Assembly (NCBI GenBank): GCA_964616825.1
Contig: CAZTSX010000006.1
Span: 75,563 to 139,562, forward strand
From: QYOJ01 sp964616825
Lineage (GTDB): Bacteria; Bacteroidota; Bacteroidia; Bacteroidales; FEN-979
Direction of reading: 5' to 3'
Length of the DNA stretch: 64,000 nucleotides
How positions within the stretch are numbered: the first letter of the stretch is position 1; each line of letters opens with the position of its first letter. The translations under genes were made by a program, and so were the position numbers. The notes beneath the pieces were generated by a model. It saw only the letters and a list, made by a program, of their open reading frames with translations. It did not search any database and was not told the origin of the DNA. Of the stretch, positions 16,423-24,561 are shown piece by piece.

Positions 16423-17686
16423 AACGCTGAAATCCTCCTTCCTTCTTTGTGCCCTGTTTGTGGTATCCACTACCCATGGAGCGTATATTCTAATTCCCAT
16501 GGGAGAAGGTCAGAAAGACCACTTGAAAGCATATGGTGTCGCCTATTGGGTGTTGCAGAAGGATGTCGAAGTCAGCTGGTTATTGAACTACCGGGGGGGT
16601 AGTTTCCTGATCCCATATGCCCCTCAAATAGACCAGGAGTGTCAGATCAGGGGAGTATCCTCTCAGGTGATCAGTGATGCCCAGGCGAATGCTATTCTGC
16701 TTGAAATTGGTGATCCGCAAATCAATATGGAAACCATCAAGCTTCACAAAGCTCCCCGGATTGCGGTCTACTCACCAAAAAACAAACAACCATGGGACGA
16801 TGCAGTGACGCTGGTATTGACATATGCAGAGATCCCTTACGATATCATCTATGATGAAGAGATCCATGCTGGTGTGTTACCTCTCTATGATTGGCTACAT
16901 CTGCATCATGAAGATTTCACAGGTCAATACGGAAAATTCTGGAGTGTCTATAAAAACTACACCTGGTACCGGGAGGATGTACAGTTAAATGAGGAACTCG
17001 CATCCAGGTTGGGCTTTGCAAAAGTATCCAGGATGAAATTAGAAAGCGCTAAAAAGATCAGAGATTTTGTTGCCGGAGGTGGATACCTTTTTTCTATGTG
17101 TTCAGCACCCGACAGCTACGATGTTGCCCTGGCTGCCGAAGGTGTAGATATCTGTGATGTGATGTTTGACGGGGATCCTCCTGATCCGGATGCACAAAAC
17201 AAGCTTGACTACTCCCGGTGTTTTGCTTTTGAAAATTTCATTATCAGTGCAAATCCATATGAATATGAGATCTCTTCGATCGATGTAACAGTAACCAGAC
17301 CGCGAGCCTTAACCAAGTCCAACGACCTGTTTACGCTGTTTGAATTCTCGGCCAAATGGGATCCTGTTCCCTCGATGCTTTGCCAGAATCATGAAAAGAT
17401 CCTTGAGGGTTTTATGGGGCAGACAACTGCATTCAATAAAGTGTATCTCAAACCTGCTGTACTTATCATGGGTGAAAATAAGGCCTTGAACGAAGTGAGA
17501 TACATTCATGGAGATTTTGGCAAAGGGACCTGGACTTTTCTCGGTGGGCATGATCCGGAGGACTATCAACACCTGGTCGGGGATCCGCCGACAGAGCTTA
17601 ATCTGCATCCAAACTCTCCGGGATACAGGTTGATCCTGAATAATATCCTGTTCCCGGCTGCAAGGAAGGAAAAACGTAAGACGTAG
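16406..17686 (+). CDS. Secreted protein of the family often labelled 'asparagine synthetase B'; function unknown
   Basis: 426 residues from ATG 16406, overlapping dnaB by 17 bases. A signal peptide (SSFLLCALFVVSTTHGA) shows export, which does not fit a cytoplasmic asparagine synthetase. Bacteroidetes homologues next to dnaB carry that name in databases, but neither the N-terminal Cys nucleophile nor the SGGxDS ATP motif is present. The fold looks like a class I glutamine-amidotransferase/ThuA type: an alpha/beta pattern with VAGGGYLFSMCSAPDS (GGGY...C near the nucleophile elbow) and a late FGKGTWTFLGGHDPEDYQ with a candidate catalytic His. The last codons (CGT AAG ACG TAG) lie in a heptamer repeat array. 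Confidence 0.65.
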   Translation: MKPRFKTLKSSFLLCALFVVSTTHGAYILIPMGEGQKDHLKAYGVAYWVLQKDVEVSWLLNYRGGSFLIPYAPQIDQECQIRGVSSQVISDAQANAILLEIGDPQINMETIKLHKAPRIAVYSPKNKQPWDDAVTLVLTYAEIPYDIIYDEEIHAGVLPLYDWLHLHHEDFTGQYGKFWSVYKNYTWYREDVQLNEELASRLGFAKVSRMKLESAKKIRDFVAGGGYLFSMCSAPDSYDVALAAEGVDICDVMFDGDPPDPDAQNKLDYSRCFAFENFIISANPYEYEISSIDVTVTRPRALTKSNDLFTLFEFSAKWDPVPSMLCQNHEKILEGFMGQTTAFNKVYLKPAVLIMGENKALNEVRYIHGDFGKGTWTFLGGHDPEDYQHLVGDPPTELNLHPNSPGYRLILNNILFPAARKEKRKT

Positions 17687-17730
17687 GTTAGAGGGTCGAG
17701 GGATGAGGGATGAGGGATGAGGGACGAGGG
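17674..17730 (+). repeat. Heptamer array (ACGTAAG, GATGAGG type)
   Basis: Eight 7-bp units: two ACGTRRG units, a bridging TTAGAGG, then GTCGAGG, three GATGAGG and GACGAGG. The stop codon TAG of the 16406 gene is inside the second unit. The array fills much of the gap before the convergent folA stop. Confidence 0.85.
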
Positions 17731-17769
17731 TAGAATAATTTCCCTTTATGATCTTATGACTTAATGACC

Positions 17770-18267
17770 TTATTTCCCTCTGCGGATTCGGTCGAAGATA
17801 AAGTACGTATAGCCAAAATCATTATGTTCATCTGGGGGATAGTCGTCTTTCGATACCCGTTCCCAATCAAGCAGGTTCAGCACAGGGAAAAAGACATCTC
17901 CTTCAAATGATTTGTGCACTTTTGTCAGATAGAGCCGATCACAAAGCGGCAAAAATTGTTCATAGATTGAGGCTCCTCCGATGATGAATATTTCCTCTTT
18001 TTTATCACATAATGCCAGAGCAGAGTCAATAGATGTTGCCATCTCGGCTCCTTCAAAGGCATCATTCGGATCATCTGTAATCACAATATTCCTGCGTCCG
18101 GGTAACGGGCGTTTGGGAAGCGACAGCCAGGTTTTTTTACCCATGATCATGGCATGACCAAGAGTGATTCGTTTGAATCGTATCAGGTCATGCGGGATAT
18201 ACCATAGCAGTTTATTATCCTTTCCAATCGAGTTGTTTTCGGCAACAGCAACAATAATTGAGATCAT
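17770..18267 (-). CDS. folA: Dihydrofolate reductase
   Basis: Reduces dihydrofolate to tetrahydrofolate with NADPH, replenishing the folate oxidised by ThyA. From ATG 18267 it is 165 residues, the family length: MISIIVAVAENNSIGKDNKLLWYIPHDLIRFK (NADPH and substrate loop, acidic D27-equivalent within PHDL), MGKKTWLSLPKRPLPGRRNIVIT, IFIIGGASIYEQFLP, and DYTYFIF-like ending. The open frame extends 25 codons upstream into thyA, but the homologous start is 18267. It lies 10 bases after the thyA stop, so the pair is an operon. Confidence 0.96.
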   Translation of the reverse strand: MISIIVAVAENNSIGKDNKLLWYIPHDLIRFKRITLGHAMIMGKKTWLSLPKRPLPGRRNIVITDDPNDAFEGAEMATSIDSALALCDKKEEIFIIGGASIYEQFLPLCDRLYLTKVHKSFEGDVFFPVLNLLDWERVSKDDYPPDEHNDFGYTYFIFDRIRRGK

Positions 18268-18277
18268 CTTTTTTGTT

Positions 18278-19072
18278 TTAGACAGAAATTTCTCCTTTAA
18301 TATGTGAGTGAGACTGATAGTCAACCAGCTCAAAATCTTCAAATCTAAAATCCAGGATATTCTTCACATTTGGATTGAGTTTCATGGTTGGAAGCGAGTA
18401 GGGTTTCCGGGTTAATTGAAGTTTCACCTGATCGATATGATTCAGATATATATGCGCATCTCCCAGGGTATGAACAAAATCTCCCGGTTCCAGTCCGGTT
18501 ACCTGAGCCATCATCATGGTCAGTAATGAATAAGATGCAATGTTAAATGGCACCCCCAGAAAGATATCACAGCTTCGTTGATACATCTGACAGGAGAGCT
18601 TTCCATTTGCCACATAGAACTGAAACATCAGGTGACAGGGAGGGAGAGCCATATTATCCAGTTCACCAACATTCCAGGCAGATACCAGGTGCCTGCGTGA
18701 GTCGGGATTATGCTGGATGGACTCCACTACCTGGGAGATCTGGTCGACATGTGAGTTATCGGCTTTTGGCCAGAAACGCCATTGATATCCATAAATGTGG
18801 CCCAGGTCACCATTCTTATCTGCCCATTCATCCCAGATCGTTACCTTGTTCTCATTCAAATATTTCAGATTGGTTTCTCCTTTCAGGAACCAGAGCAGTT
18901 CGTGGATGATAGACCTCAGATGCAATTTTTTGGTTGTTAGCACAGGAAAGCCTTCCTGAAGATTGAATCGCATCTGGTGCCCAAACACACTGATTGTACC
19001 GGTTCCGGTTCGGTCAGTTTTTTTCACGCCATTCTTCATGACATGGTCAAGGAGTTCAAGGTACTGTTTCAT
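18278..19072 (-). CDS. thyA: Thymidylate synthase
   Basis: Converts dUMP to dTMP with methylene-tetrahydrofolate. 264 residues, the same size as the E. coli enzyme. Visible: RTGTGTISVFGHQMRF, the catalytic Cys at C146 in LPPCHLMFQFYV (same number as E. coli C146), QRSCDIFLGVPFNIASYS, and HIYLNHIDQ. folA follows, so dihydrofolate produced by ThyA is recycled by its operon partner. GcvP, elsewhere in the window, contributes to methylene-tetrahydrofolate supply. Confidence 0.98.
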   Translation of the reverse strand: MKQYLELLDHVMKNGVKKTDRTGTGTISVFGHQMRFNLQEGFPVLTTKKLHLRSIIHELLWFLKGETNLKYLNENKVTIWDEWADKNGDLGHIYGYQWRFWPKADNSHVDQISQVVESIQHNPDSRRHLVSAWNVGELDNMALPPCHLMFQFYVANGKLSCQMYQRSCDIFLGVPFNIASYSLLTMMMAQVTGLEPGDFVHTLGDAHIYLNHIDQVKLQLTRKPYSLPTMKLNPNVKNILDFRFEDFELVDYQSHSHIKGEISV

Positions 19073-19124
19073 TAATTAACGGTTTACCCCTCTGTAGGAG
19101 GGTAGGATCTCAGCATGATTTCAG

Positions 19125-19268
19125 TTAGTGTGGCAGAGATATATACCATCCAATAGCAATCAATACGCCGATAAATATGGTGGTTGGGATGAGAATAACC
19201 ACGAAAATCAACCTGTTTACGGACTTAAAATATTGTTCAGGATCCTTGTTTTCGCTTGTTGATCTCAT
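19125..19268 (-). CDS. 47-residue single-pass membrane protein
   Basis: A small reading frame below usual length cut-offs, starting with ATG at 19268 inside the 3' end of the bifunctional nuclease gene (32-base overlap in another frame). It reads MRSTSENKDPEQYFKSVNRL, then a 24-residue hydrophobic segment (IFVVILIPTTIFIGVLIAIGW) and YISLPH. A soluble charged N-terminus with one clean membrane helix and a position directly behind a gene on the same strand support it as real. No function is recognised. It ends 52 bases before thyA. Confidence 0.55.
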   Translation of the reverse strand: MRSTSENKDPEQYFKSVNRLIFVVILIPTTIFIGVLIAIGWYISLPH

Positions 19269-19833
19269 CCCTTACCTTGGATGCCCTTTCATACTCCTCG
19301 CTTTCCACAGCACTTTTCAGCAGCTTGTTCAATTCAGCAAGGGTATATTCAGAGAAATCATCTTCATGTTCAGCGTGTATATCCTTTTTGACTTCAGGCG
19401 ATATAACCTCTGAATCTTCCTCCTCCTCCATAATAATTCCAGCAGCAACCACGATATGCTCGTAGGTATAGATAGGACAATTGAATCGTAATGCAAGTGC
19501 AATGGCATCTGATGTTCGTGAATCAACTTCATACTCTGTATTTCCATCCGAACAGACAAGTATGGCATAAAAAACCCCTTCGCTGAATTTATTGATGATC
19601 ACCTCCGTTATATTGATGTGGAAGGTCTCTGCAAAAGATTTGAACAGGTCGTGTGTTAGCGGACGGGGTGTTTTAATTTTTTCAATTTCAATCGCGATCG
19701 CCTGAGCTTCAAAACTACCTATGATGATGGGTAGCCGTCGTTTCCCATCCTGCTCCCCCAGTATAATGGCATAAGCGCCACTTTTAGATTGGCTGTATGA
19801 CATTCCAATTATTTCCAGTCGTATCTTCTCCAT
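19237..19833 (-). CDS. Bifunctional nuclease family protein (DUF151) with UVR motif
   Basis: 198 residues from ATG 19833 (MEKIRLEIIGMSYSQSKSGAYAIILGE); another ATG at 19845 is very close to the promoter. The N-terminal 130 residues are the BFN/DUF151 domain, including RRLPIIIGSFEAQAIAIEIEK, RPLTHDLFKS and SRTSDAIALALRFNCPIY. Plant members show DNase and RNase activity; bacterial function is less clear. The C-terminus has a UvrB/UvrC motif, LNKLLKSAVESEEYERASKVRDEI, known for contacts between UvrB and UvrC. The combination is common in Bacteroidetes. A small membrane-protein gene overlaps its end. Confidence 0.92.
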   Translation of the reverse strand: MEKIRLEIIGMSYSQSKSGAYAIILGEQDGKRRLPIIIGSFEAQAIAIEIEKIKTPRPLTHDLFKSFAETFHINITEVIINKFSEGVFYAILVCSDGNTEYEVDSRTSDAIALALRFNCPIYTYEHIVVAAGIIMEEEEDSEVISPEVKKDIHAEHEDDFSEYTLAELNKLLKSAVESEEYERASKVRDEINKRKQGS

Positions 19834-19856
19834 CCCAGGATTCATTTTCCTATATA

Positions 19857-19864
19857 CAAACCTA
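19857..19864 (-). promoter_or_regulatory. -7 box for the bifunctional nuclease gene
   Basis: Minus-strand TAGGTTTG matches TAnnTTTG. Transcription near 19854 would leave 21 bases before ATG 19833, favouring that start. Confidence 0.45.
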
Positions 19865-19930
19865 CGTGAATTTTATCAATCCGGCAAGTAAGTGTGTAAA
19901 AAAAAATCCGCTCAATCTTGAAAAATGTTT

Positions 19931-19938
19931 TAATTTTG
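19931..19938 (+). promoter_or_regulatory. -7 box for hppA
   Basis: TAATTTTG matches TAnnTTTG and lies 35 bases before ATG 19974, giving a leader of about 32 bases. The -33 element is unclear. It argues against the longer frame opening at 19797. Confidence 0.5.
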
Positions 19939-19973
19939 CCCGAATTAAATTTCATCAAACTAAATACTTTCAT

Positions 19974-22391
19974 ATGAAGCGAATATCGACAATTTTGGTA
20001 GCCTTGCTGCTCCCATTTCTAAGTATGGCCAGTGAAGCAGACCTGGTTATCCCTGAACTAACAGTCTCCCAGAATAATTTGTTATACTTCGGATTCATCA
20101 TCTGTGTCCTGGGCTTGTTATTTGGATGGTATCAATATGCTAACGTGAAAAAAATTAGAGCGCATCAATCGATGCTCGACGTGGCAAATGTGATCTTTCA
20201 GACCTGTAAAACCTACCTGGTCCAGCAGGGAAAATTCCTTATAATCCTGTTTGTCATCATAGGATTATGCATGGCTTTTTACTTCGGATATCTTCAGCAT
20301 AACGCTTTTGGTGGCGTGATGTTAATCCTTGCCTGGACTGTCGTTGGCATCCTGGGATCATACGGTGTTGCATGGTTTGGTATTCGCATGAATACCCTGG
20401 CAAACAGCCGGATGGCTTTTGCCTCCCTGGAGAGAAAGCCACTCAAATTGTTAAACATCCCGTTGAATGCGGGAATGAGCATAGGTGTCGCATTGATCTG
20501 CGTAGAGCTGATCATGATGCTTGTCATCCTGCTTTTCGTCCCCCGTGAATATGCCGGCGCCAGTTTTATTGGCTTCGCCATCGGGGAATCGCTGGGAGCC
20601 TCCGCGCTTCGTATTGCGGGAGGAATTTTTACCAAGATTGCTGATATAGGTTCGGACCTGATGAAGGTGGTGTTCGGGATTAAGGAAGATGATCCCCGAA
20701 ATCCTGGAGTGATTGCTGATTGCGTTGGCGATAATGCTGGTGACAGTGTTGGGCCTACTGCTGATGGATTTGAGACGTATGGTGTGACAGGTGTTGCATT
20801 GATCGCTTTTATCGTACTCGCCATCACAAGTATTGATTATCAGCAGCAATTGCTGACATGGATTTTCGTCATGCGTGTTCTGATGGTAATTACCTCTATT
20901 GGATCCTTTTATATCAACAAAGTTATCAGCAAAGTCAAATACAGTAATGTTGATGATCTTGACTTTGAGAAACCCCTGACCAGTCTGGTCTGGATCACAT
21001 CGATCTTCTCCATTATTGTCACGTTTCTGGTCAGTTACTGGCAGCTGGGAGCATTGCCTAACAACTTGTGGCTAACTCTTTCCATCATCATCAGTTGCGG
21101 AACCCTGGGTGCCGCTCTGATCCCAGAGTTTACCAAGATCTTTACCAGCCCCAAATCCAAACATGTGAATGAGATCGTTACCGCTTCCAAGGAAGGGGGA
21201 GCTTCCCTGAATATCCTTTCCGGCTTGGTTGCAGGTAATTTCAGCGCATTCTGGCAGGGTGTTATTTTTCTTGCTCTGATGTTCATCGCATTTGTAGCCA
21301 GTCAGTATGGCCTGGGTGAGATGATGATTTACCCCTCAATCTTTGCTTTTGGCCTGGTTGCATTTGGTTTTCTGGGAATGGGACCGGTCACGATTGCGGT
21401 TGACAGTTACGGGCCGGTAACAGACAATGCTCAATCCATTTATGAATTGTCGCTGATCGAAGAAAACCAGTCAGAAGTTACAGTTGAAGTGGAGAAAGAT
21501 TTTGGTTTTAAACCCGACTTTGAGAAAGCGAAATACTACCTTGAAGCTAACGATGGAGCTGGAAACACGTTCAAAGCAACGGCAAAACCGGTACTGATCG
21601 GAACAGCAGTGGTTGGTGCTACCACGATGATCTTCTCTCTGATCCTGATTATCAGGAACCATTTCGGGATCACACCAGAGGAGATCCTGAATGTTTTAAA
21701 TCCGTATACCATCCTTGGATTCCTGGCTGGTGGAGCGGTGATCTATTGGTTCACCGGCGCCTCGATACAGGCTGTAACAACAGGAGCTTATCGCGCTGTT
21801 GAGTATATTAAGAAGAATATCAACCTGGATGACAAAGCCGAGAAAAAGGCGTCGATTGAAAAATCGAAAGAGGTAGTGAAAATCTGCACCCAGTATGCTC
21901 AAACAGGGATGTTTAATATCTTCGTAGCGGTCTTTTCATTTGCCTTAGCGATTGCCTTCTTTTCGGGCTATAGGAACCTGGGACTGCCAGAAGGCGATCC
22001 AAATATATATGCGGCTGCCTCCTTCTTTGTTGCCTATTTGCTGTCCATTGCATTCTTTGGATTATTCCAGGCTATTTTCATGGCTAACGCCGGTGGTGCC
22101 TGGGATAATGCCAAGAAGGTGGTTGAGGTTGACATGAAAGAGAAAGGGACCCCATTGCATGAAGCATCCATTGTAGGTGATACCGTTGGTGATCCCTATA
22201 AAGACACATCATCTGTTGCATTGAACCCGATCATCAAGTTTACCACGTTGTTCGGATTACTGGCAATGGAGATGGCTATTTCAGAAGATTTCTACAGAAT
22301 GGCTCCTTACCTGGGGATCGTTTTTGGCCTGATCGCCCTCTACTTTGTATACAGATCCTTCTTCAACATGAGGATCCCGAAAAAGAGGTAA
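19974..22391 (+). CDS. hppA: Membrane pyrophosphatase, ion-pumping, divergent subgroup
   Basis: Integral membrane enzyme coupling pyrophosphate hydrolysis to H+ or Na+ export. 805 residues from ATG 19974, with about 16 membrane segments and an N-terminal signal-like helix. The pyrophosphate site is recognisable: EDDPRNPGVIADCVGDNAGD (about 238-257) and DTVGDPYKDTS (736-746). The motif usually read DVGADLVGKVE is here DIGSDLMKVVF (224-234), so this is a divergent branch. E205 in GESLGAS could be the ion-gate Glu. An Ala in GGASLNIL suggests the potassium-dependent type. Which ion is pumped cannot be told. A strong terminator follows. Confidence 0.93.
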   Translation: MKRISTILVALLLPFLSMASEADLVIPELTVSQNNLLYFGFIICVLGLLFGWYQYANVKKIRAHQSMLDVANVIFQTCKTYLVQQGKFLIILFVIIGLCMAFYFGYLQHNAFGGVMLILAWTVVGILGSYGVAWFGIRMNTLANSRMAFASLERKPLKLLNIPLNAGMSIGVALICVELIMMLVILLFVPREYAGASFIGFAIGESLGASALRIAGGIFTKIADIGSDLMKVVFGIKEDDPRNPGVIADCVGDNAGDSVGPTADGFETYGVTGVALIAFIVLAITSIDYQQQLLTWIFVMRVLMVITSIGSFYINKVISKVKYSNVDDLDFEKPLTSLVWITSIFSIIVTFLVSYWQLGALPNNLWLTLSIIISCGTLGAALIPEFTKIFTSPKSKHVNEIVTASKEGGASLNILSGLVAGNFSAFWQGVIFLALMFIAFVASQYGLGEMMIYPSIFAFGLVAFGFLGMGPVTIAVDSYGPVTDNAQSIYELSLIEENQSEVTVEVEKDFGFKPDFEKAKYYLEANDGAGNTFKATAKPVLIGTAVVGATTMIFSLILIIRNHFGITPEEILNVLNPYTILGFLAGGAVIYWFTGASIQAVTTGAYRAVEYIKKNINLDDKAEKKASIEKSKEVVKICTQYAQTGMFNIFVAVFSFALAIAFFSGYRNLGLPEGDPNIYAAASFFVAYLLSIAFFGLFQAIFMANAGGAWDNAKKVVEVDMKEKGTPLHEASIVGDTVGDPYKDTSSVALNPIIKFTTLFGLLAMEMAISEDFYRMAPYLGIVFGLIALYFVYRSFFNMRIPKKR

Positions 22392-22410
22392 AAAATCCGA
22401 TCTGATCCTT

Positions 22411-22442
22411 AAGGCTGATTCGTTGTGAATCAGCCTTTTTTT
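22411..22442 (+). terminator. Rho-independent terminator after hppA
   Basis: Perfect 11-bp stem AAGGCTGATTC / GAATCAGCCTT with a GTTGT loop and a run of T. It starts 19 bases after the hppA stop. Confidence 0.92.
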
Positions 22443-22497
22443 ACACAATAAATTTCTTGAATCCAGGCAACTTTCAGACCTTGTAGTGTTATTACTA

Positions 22498-23091
22498 ATG
22501 AAGCGTATGGGTATGGATCGTGAGGAACAGTTGGTGAGAGGTCTGAAAAGGAGAGAAAAAGGTGTTTTGGAAACACTTTATAATACCTATGCCCCTCCGT
22601 TATTGAGTATCTGCCTCCGTTATTGCGGGAATCGTGAAGATGCTGAGGATATACTGCATGATGGATTCATGAAAATCATCCTACACATTCATACCTTCAA
22701 AGCCCAATCAACAGGGTCATTTGAAGGCTGGATGAAACGGATCATCGTCAACACTTCCCTGAACTTTATTCGTGATCATTCGAAAGAGAAGCGATTCCTG
22801 GATGTGGATACGATGGAGGAGATGATAACCTCAGAAGAGGAGATGGAAGATCATGACAGGGAAAGAGTACTTGAGCTGGTAGGAAAGGAGCATATTATAG
22901 AGATGATATGTGATCTTCCGCCAGGATACAGGACCATTTTTAACATGTTTGTTTTTGAGCAGTATTCTCATCATGAGATCGCGAAGTTGCTGGACTGTTC
23001 TGTAAACACATCCAAGTCTCAGCTTTCGAAAGCAAGAAGAGCACTCAGACAACGGATTCTTGAAGTAGTTGAGAAACAAAAAGCAATATAG
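22498..23091 (+). CDS. ECF-type RNA polymerase sigma factor
   Basis: 197 residues from ATG 22498; ATG at 22513 (MDREEQLV) is also possible. Region 2 has YAPPLLSICLRYCGNREDAEDILHDGFMKIILHI with the EDAEDILHD signature, and region 4 is the helix-turn-helix LPPGYRTIFNMFVFEQYSHHEIAKLLDCSVNTSKSQLSKARRALRQRI. It directs RNA polymerase to a dedicated regulon. The next gene begins on the very next base and encodes a transmembrane protein with a C-terminal barrel, the likely anti-sigma partner. Confidence 0.95.
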   Translation: MKRMGMDREEQLVRGLKRREKGVLETLYNTYAPPLLSICLRYCGNREDAEDILHDGFMKIILHIHTFKAQSTGSFEGWMKRIIVNTSLNFIRDHSKEKRFLDVDTMEEMITSEEEMEDHDRERVLELVGKEHIIEMICDLPPGYRTIFNMFVFEQYSHHEIAKLLDCSVNTSKSQLSKARRALRQRILEVVEKQKAI

Positions 23092-24453
23092 ATGAAACGA
23101 GAGAGACATCCGGTTGATGACTTTTTTAAAGAGGCATTGCGCGGACACCAGGTCAAGCCATCTGGTGAGGGCAAGCAGCGATTCCTCGATGAAGCCGCAA
23201 CCATTTTTAAGAAAAGGAGAAGAGGCCGCAACCGCTGGATTTTTCTCTTTGCCGGGATAGCTATTATCAGTTTTACGGCACTGCTGGTTATCCTGCCCAA
23301 TACGGAAGATCATAAATTGTCAAAACCAGGCAACGCTACTGAAGATCCGTCATCGGAATCCACAGCACCTCAAAACGCGATGCTGACCTCATCTACATCT
23401 CCCTCTGGCCCTGCCCTGCCAGACGATTCCCCTGGCCTGATTTCTCAATCATCCTCTTCAAACTCCCGGCCAAAGGCCCAATTATCGCCTGCCTTAAGCA
23501 GCCAACAACCTTCTGATGATAAAACCAACACGCAGCCTGATGCTGTCAACCGTGAAAACCTTATTGCTGCGTCAGTTATCTCCCATGACTTACCCCTCCC
23601 ACTCCCATTAGAGGCTGTAGACTCCACACTCAGCTATCCAGATACCATTTCAGCCCAGATTGATATATCCTTTCCAGTCATCACAGCTCCACAAGATGAT
23701 ACATTGACTCTCAATATTCCTGAATCAGCCAAAAAGAGAAAGCCAAAAGAAAGGGCCACGAAAAAGTGGGAGTTTTCAACATCTCTCTATTACACTCCTG
23801 AATGGATGTTCAACACACTGGAGGGGGAAAAATATGTCAATAACATGGGGGTTGAAGGTGCCTTTCAATTCGACCGGTACTCCATCAGAACAGGGGTTGG
23901 TTTATCCATCACAAAAGGGACAAATGAACTACTGGTGGAGTATAAAGACTACCTTGGTTCCTACAGTCGGCTGGATTCCATAACATTTCAATGGGATGAG
24001 AAGCATTATCATCTCATCCCCACCTATTATTCGTCAAATAAAGATGTGTGGGACAGTTTAATGAAACTGGATTATCCAAGGATCACAAAACGATACACTT
24101 ATCTTCAGGTCCCGTTAATTCTGGGATATGACATCATCCGACAAAACTGGATCACTTTCGGAATTCGCGCTGGTCCTATTTTATCCATTTTACTGGAATC
24201 AAAACAGTTATCAGGAGAGTATGATCCGGGCAAGAACAGGATTATCCGTATAAATCAGGTCACGCCAGACCGGATCCAGACCAACTGGCAGGTGGTGGGA
24301 GGAGTGAATACATCATTCCGCATTTCACCACGGATCTCGTTGGAAGTCGAACCCAATATACGATATTATTTCAACTCGGTCTATGAAAAATCCGATGCTA
24401 CGAAGAAGCCCTGGTCTGCGGGTTTCCGGACAGCTTTTACGATCCGGTTATAA
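23092..24453 (+). CDS. Putative dual-membrane-spanning anti-sigma factor (inner-membrane helix plus outer-membrane barrel)
   Basis: 453 residues, adjoining the ECF sigma gene with no gap. Residues 1-48 are charged and cytoplasmic (RHPVDDFFKEALRGHQVKPS), suited to binding sigma. Residues 49-69 are a membrane helix (WIFLFAGIAIISFTALLVILP) preceded by KKRRRGRNR. Residues 70-220 are a Ser/Pro/Thr/Gln linker long enough to cross the periplasm. From about 225 the protein alternates aromatic residues (KKWEFSTSLYYTPEWMF) through to FRTAFTIRL, like a PorT-type barrel. This layout matches the Dma proteins described in Bacteroides thetaiotaomicron, where an outer-membrane barrel signals to a cytoplasmic sigma factor. 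It could instead be anchored differently. Confidence 0.72.
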   Translation: MKRERHPVDDFFKEALRGHQVKPSGEGKQRFLDEAATIFKKRRRGRNRWIFLFAGIAIISFTALLVILPNTEDHKLSKPGNATEDPSSESTAPQNAMLTSSTSPSGPALPDDSPGLISQSSSSNSRPKAQLSPALSSQQPSDDKTNTQPDAVNRENLIAASVISHDLPLPLPLEAVDSTLSYPDTISAQIDISFPVITAPQDDTLTLNIPESAKKRKPKERATKKWEFSTSLYYTPEWMFNTLEGEKYVNNMGVEGAFQFDRYSIRTGVGLSITKGTNELLVEYKDYLGSYSRLDSITFQWDEKHYHLIPTYYSSNKDVWDSLMKLDYPRITKRYTYLQVPLILGYDIIRQNWITFGIRAGPILSILLESKQLSGEYDPGKNRIIRINQVTPDRIQTNWQVVGGVNTSFRISPRISLEVEPNIRYYFNSVYEKSDATKKPWSAGFRTAFTIRL

Positions 24454-24561
24454 TAAACAAACGAAATCTCAGGCAACCATTCACGCTGTCTGTGTTTTAT
24501 AATCAACGAATCTCATTGCAATGAATCACACACCAACTATTAACATTTAAAACCAACTATT

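Noticed and set aside
16406..17686. Asparagine synthetase B
   Set aside because: Signal peptide present, N-terminal Cys and SGGxDS absent. The name is inherited from database labels of homologues.
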